33,637 bases of DNA. It comes from Anaerolineae bacterium. GTDB lineage: Bacteria; Chloroflexota; Anaerolineae; JAADDB01. Positions 30,976 through 33,637 of this stretch are shown here, piece after piece; the stretch's first letter is position 1, and every line of letters starts with the position of its first letter. The stretch spans positions 1 through 33,637 of the forward strand of contig WFQU01000117.1 of NCBI GenBank assembly GCA_015486845.1. The letters are read 5' to 3'. The translations under genes and the position numbers were made by a program. Below the pieces are notes generated by a model. It had not been told where the DNA came from and ran no database searches. It saw only the letters and a list, made by a program, of their open reading frames with translations.

Positions 30976-32901
30976 TCATGGTTCGTTAACTTCTCGATAT
31001 TCGCCTTCGACGACATTTTCTTCGCCGGGCGCTGTTGCTTCGCCGCTTTCATCCGTTTCTGCGGCACTGCTGGCAGCACCGGCAGCGGTTTCGGCTTGCT
31101 GTTGCTGATAAAGTTGTTCGCTCAGCGCGTGGCTGGCTTGCAACAACGATTCAGTGGCCTGGCGGATAGCATCAATATCCTCGCCATCCTTGATTTCCCG
31201 CAAATGCTTAATTTGTTCTTCAATACTGCTGCGGTCTTCTGCCGAGACTTTATCAGCTAATTCGCGCAAGGTTTTCTCGATGGTATAAATGGTATTATCC
31301 GCTGTATTGCGCACTTCCGCCAGTTCTCGTATTCGCTTATCCGCGTCGGCGTGCTCTTGTGCTTCTTTCACCATGCGGTCCACGTCGGCATCAGACAGGT
31401 TCGTCGTGGCCGTAATGGTGATGTGTTGCTCTTTGCCTGTGGCTTTGTCTTTTGCTTTCACGGTCAGAATGCCGTTGGCGTCCAGATCGAACGTGACTTC
31501 GATTTGGGGCACGCCGCGCGGCGCCGGCGGAATGCCATCTAACCGGAACTTGCCCAATGTCATGTTATCCCTGGCCATGGGGCGTTCCCCTTGCAAGACA
31601 TGAATATCCACCGCTGTTTGGTTGTCTTCTGCTGTGGTGAATGTCTCGGTCTTGGAGGCAGGAATGGTCGTGTTGCGCGGAATGAGTACCGTCATCATGT
31701 TGCCCAATGTTTCCACGCCCAAGCTTAGCGGCGTGACATCCAGTAAGAGGATATCTTTGACCTCGCCGCCGAGGACGCCGCCCTGAATGGCAGCACCGAC
31801 CGCAACGACCTCATCCGGGTTAACGCCTTTGTGCGGTTCTTTGCCGGTCAAGCTGCGGACTAAATCTTGTACCATGGGCATGCGTGTCGCTCCGCCTACT
31901 AATACGACTTCGTTGATGTCGTCACGGCTCAAACGAGCATCCTGCAAAGCCCGATTGAACGGACCCACGCAGCGTTTGACCAAATCGTCCGTCAATTGTT
32001 CGAATTTGGCTCGCGTCAACTTCATCACTAAGTGCTTGGGGCCATTAGCGTCGGCGGTGATAAACGGCAGGTTGATCTCTGTTTCAGTCATGCCGGAAAG
32101 CTCGATCTTCGCTTTTTCGGCCGCTTCTTTCAGCCGTTGTAAAGCCTGCCGGTCGTTCCGCAGGTCAATGCCGTTTTCCTTGCGAAATGTTTCGACGATC
32201 CAGTCGATGATGCGGTTATCCCAATCGTCACCGCCCAAGTGTGTGTCACCGTTGGTGGATTTTACTTCTACAACGCCTTCGCCTACTTCCAGGATGGAGA
32301 CGTCAAAGGTGCCACCGCCCAAGTCAAAAACTAAAATGGTCTCATTGGTTTTCTTGTCTAAGCCATATGCTAAGGCTGCTGCTGTTGGCTCATTGATGAT
32401 GCGCAACACTTCCAGCCCGGCGATGCGTCCGGCGTCTTTCGTGGCCTGGCGCTGGCTGTCGTTGAAGTAAGCCGGCACAGTGATCACAGCCTGTTTGATC
32501 TCTTCGTGCAGATAGGCTTCTGCATCGCGCTTAAGCTTCTGCAGGATCATGGCCGAAATTTCTTGCGGCGTGAAGTCTTTGCCTACCGCCGGAATATGCA
32601 CCCGAGCATCGCCGGCTTTTCCTTGTGCGACTTCGTAGGGCATCATGGAGCGTTCTTGGGCAACCTCGTCATAACGACGTCCCATAAAACGCTTGATGGA
32701 GAAGACTGTATTTTCAGAGTTGATGACAGCTTGCCGTTTGGCGTTCTGGCCTACTAAGCGTTCACCTTTTTTGGTAAACGCGACCACAGACGGGGTTGTG
32801 CGCCCACCTTCGGCGTTGGGTATAACCTCCGCCGAGCCGCCCTCCATAACTGCCATACAAGAATTCGTTGTTCCTAAGTCAATGCCAATAATTTTTCCCA
32901 T
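30976..32901 (-). CDS. dnaK: Molecular chaperone DnaK (Hsp70)
   Basis: A 641-residue Hsp70. Signature 1 is [18 protein letters not shown], signature 2 [16 protein letters not shown] and signature 3 [18 protein letters not shown]. The substrate-binding domain starts after [19 protein letters not shown], followed by the helical lid and a flexible Ala/Glu-rich tail ending [11 protein letters not shown]. The ATG is preceded by AAAGGGGA. No grpE or dnaJ adjoins it: PPDK is downstream and the 736-bp upstream stretch to the window end has no gene. It should act with ClpB, at the opposite end of the window. A palindrome about 120 bp upstream is a candidate operator. Confidence 0.98.
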   Translation of the reverse strand: MGKIIGIDLGTTNSCMAVMEGGSAEVIPNAEGGRTTPSVVAFTKKGERLVGQNAKRQAVINSENTVFSIKRFMGRRYDEVAQERSMMPYEVAQGKAGDARVHIPAVGKDFTPQEISAMILQKLKRDAEAYLHEEIKQAVITVPAYFNDSQRQATKDAGRIAGLEVLRIINEPTAAALAYGLDKKTNETILVFDLGGGTFDVSILEVGEGVVEVKSTNGDTHLGGDDWDNRIIDWIVETFRKENGIDLRNDRQALQRLKEAAEKAKIELSGMTETEINLPFITADANGPKHLVMKLTRAKFEQLTDDLVKRCVGPFNRALQDARLSRDDINEVVLVGGATRMPMVQDLVRSLTGKEPHKGVNPDEVVAVGAAIQGGVLGGEVKDILLLDVTPLSLGVETLGNMMTVLIPRNTTIPASKTETFTTAEDNQTAVDIHVLQGERPMARDNMTLGKFRLDGIPPAPRGVPQIEVTFDLDANGILTVKAKDKATGKEQHITITATTNLSDADVDRMVKEAQEHADADKRIRELAEVRNTADNTIYTIEKTLRELADKVSAEDRSSIEEQIKHLREIKDGEDIDAIRQATESLLQASHALSEQLYQQQQAETAAGAASSAAETDESGEATAPGEENVVEGEYREVNEP

Positions 32902-33020
32902 TTTCGGGTTTCCCCTTTCCCTTTTTTCTTTCTGTATATGCGATTTCGCTCTCCTTATTTGTGGAAAAATGCTTTCCCCGGGTGGTTGGCCCTGGTTCTT
33001 GTCTTATTTAGCTGGTGCTT

Positions 33021-33035
33021 GGCATGTAACATGCC
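33021..33035 (-). promoter_or_regulatory. Palindrome upstream of dnaK (candidate operator)
   Basis: GGCATGT-A-ACATGCC is a perfect 15-bp palindrome 120-134 bp before the dnaK ATG. It differs from CIRCE, HAIR and from the clpB-upstream repeat. The CATGTAAC core also occurs at 15994-16001 and, reversed, at 16035-16042. No clear promoter hexamers were found beside it. Confidence 0.4.
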
Positions 33036-33170
33036 TTTTCACCATTTCTCGGCCTGAACCGCTCGTTTCCATAATATTAGCGACGCATATGGTGTACAAA
33101 CAAGGTTATTATCTGCGATAGGCATTAGATTTGTGCATGTGCTTTGTTAGTTTTTCATTAGAGTCGGCAT

Positions 33171-33308
33171 GGGCCTGTGGCCTGCCTGTGCGGGCACGCA
33201 GACAGGTGCACCACAGCGGCTGAAAACGCCCCCTATCCGCCAAGGTTTGGGGGGAGCGCAACACACCCCCAGAATTGGGGGCCGGGAGCTCGAGGGCAGT
33301 GCCCTCGA
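33171..33308 (+). repeat. Repeat cluster: CCTGCC-hairpin module, G-run repeat and a palindrome
   Basis: CATGGGCCTGTGG, the 26-bp hairpin module (about 33183-33208), then TGCACCACAGCGGCTGAAAA forms one unit (33171-33222). TTGGGGGGAGCGCAACACAC (33247-33266) is the reverse copy of 19972-20002. TCGAGGGCA-G-TGCCCTCGA (33290-33308) is a 19-bp palindrome. The 62-aa ORF over this region is not a gene. Confidence 0.65.
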
Positions 33309-33340
33309 AAGAGAAAAAGGAGGTGACATTATTTTTGATC

Positions 33341-33428
33341 AGAAGTTCAACTTCTAAAAGGGGATTGTTTTTTATCTGCGTGCGCAGCCAGCGTTGATCT
33401 GCGTCCCATTTTTATTTTCAGAGGAGTT
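33341..33428 (+). repeat. Composite intergenic repeat, right copy (inverted relative to 1-80)
   Basis: AGAAGTTCAACTTCT (33341-33355) is followed by AAAAGGGGATTG and ATCTGCGTGCGCAGCC then AGCGTTGATCTGCGTCCC, ending in TTTTCAGAGGAG. Reverse-complemented, it matches positions 1-76 element by element. The TTTCAGAGGAG end is shared with 33500-33512. Confidence 0.75.
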
Positions 33429-33431
33429 ATC

Positions 33432-33555
33432 ATGAGCCTACGGCACACCACAACGAATGAAAATTAAGATCAGCGTGCATCAGCGTTAATCTGCGTTCTA
33501 TTTTCAGAGGAGGAATTTTCGTATTGCTGGCGTAATATATTTAAGATCAGCGTTC
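33432..33555 (+). repeat. Full CACCACA/ATGAAAA + ATCAGCG/ATCTGCG repeat and partial tandem unit
   Basis: CATGAGCCTACGGCACACC, ACAACGAATGAAAATTAAG, then ATCAGCGTGCATCAGCGTTA and ATCTGCGTTCTATTTTCAG. A partial unit TTAAGATCAGCGTTCC follows at 33541-33556. No gene is visible from 33556 to the window end. Confidence 0.7.
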
Positions 33556-33637
33556 CATAATGATTTTTGGTGCTGGACATAGCTATGGGTTGTGTTATGA
33601 GTATAGTCATACAGATTTTCTTTGTTTCCACGGATAA

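Noticed and set aside
31787-32470. 227-aa plus-strand ORF antisense to dnaK
   Set aside because: Ser/Thr/Pro-rich shadow of a highly conserved gene, with no RBS or family motif.
33315-33340. AAAAAGGAGGTGACATT as the RBS of a gene running off the window
   Set aside because: No open frame of useful length follows. The stretch lies among dispersed repeats.

Overview
The window looks like a chromosomal segment of a Chloroflexota bacterium, probably Anaerolineae or a related class. This is an inference from gene content, the protein flavour of ClpB, DnaK, PPDK and the Sdh-type subunits, moderate G+C, and abundant palindromic intergenic repeats. No phage, transposase, CRISPR array, rRNA or tRNA is visible.

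Layout. (1) 351-2987, minus: clpB. (2) 3749-15659, minus: a large glycerol/dihydroxyacetone catabolic region. In transcription order it reads glpF, dhaK, dhaL, glpK, a strong terminator, then glpA (short form), an SdhB-like Fe-S protein, two SdhC/SdhD-like cytochrome b anchors, a 93-aa two-helix membrane protein, a SAM methyltransferase with a C-terminal Cys-rich ribbon, dhaM, ptsH (HPr), a SorC-family regulator and ptsI (Enzyme I). (3) 15660-16940: a 1.28-kb non-coding region with a consensus sigma-70 promoter firing toward glpF and adjacent perfect inverted repeats. (4) 16941-19822, plus: a divergent FGGY kinase and a GPH-type sugar symporter. (5) 20231-25690, plus: a redox/stress group: CsoR/CstR-like sensor, thioredoxin, a membrane protein of unknown function, an MFS permease, an ECF sigma factor, glutaredoxin, a lone groES and an OsmC protein. 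(6) 25991-27154, plus: citrate synthase. (7) 27439-32901, minus: a GNAT acetyltransferase, pyruvate phosphate dikinase and dnaK.

How the genes fit together. GlpF admits glycerol and GlpK makes glycerol-3-phosphate. A flavoprotein related to GlpA oxidises it to DHAP. Free dihydroxyacetone is phosphorylated by DhaKL using phosphate relayed PEP > EI > HPr > DhaM, and every relay component is encoded here while no sugar-specific EIIB/EIIC is. The most interesting point is that glpA has lost the C-terminal [2Fe-2S] domain of classical GlpA, has no glpB or glpC beside it, and is followed at once by genes for the Fe-S and diheme membrane parts of a succinate dehydrogenase, with no sdhA in the window. 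I infer a hybrid glycerol-3-phosphate:quinone oxidoreductase built on an SdhBCD electron-transfer base. I do not recall a described example.

Intergenic DNA carries modular repeats (ATCAGCG/ATCTGCG units, AGAAGTTsAACTTCT palindromes, a CACCACAACGGATGAAAA module and an optional hairpin insert). A composite copy at positions 1-80 is an inverted version of one at about 33341-33396. All family assignments come from reading the translations and motifs. No database search was run.
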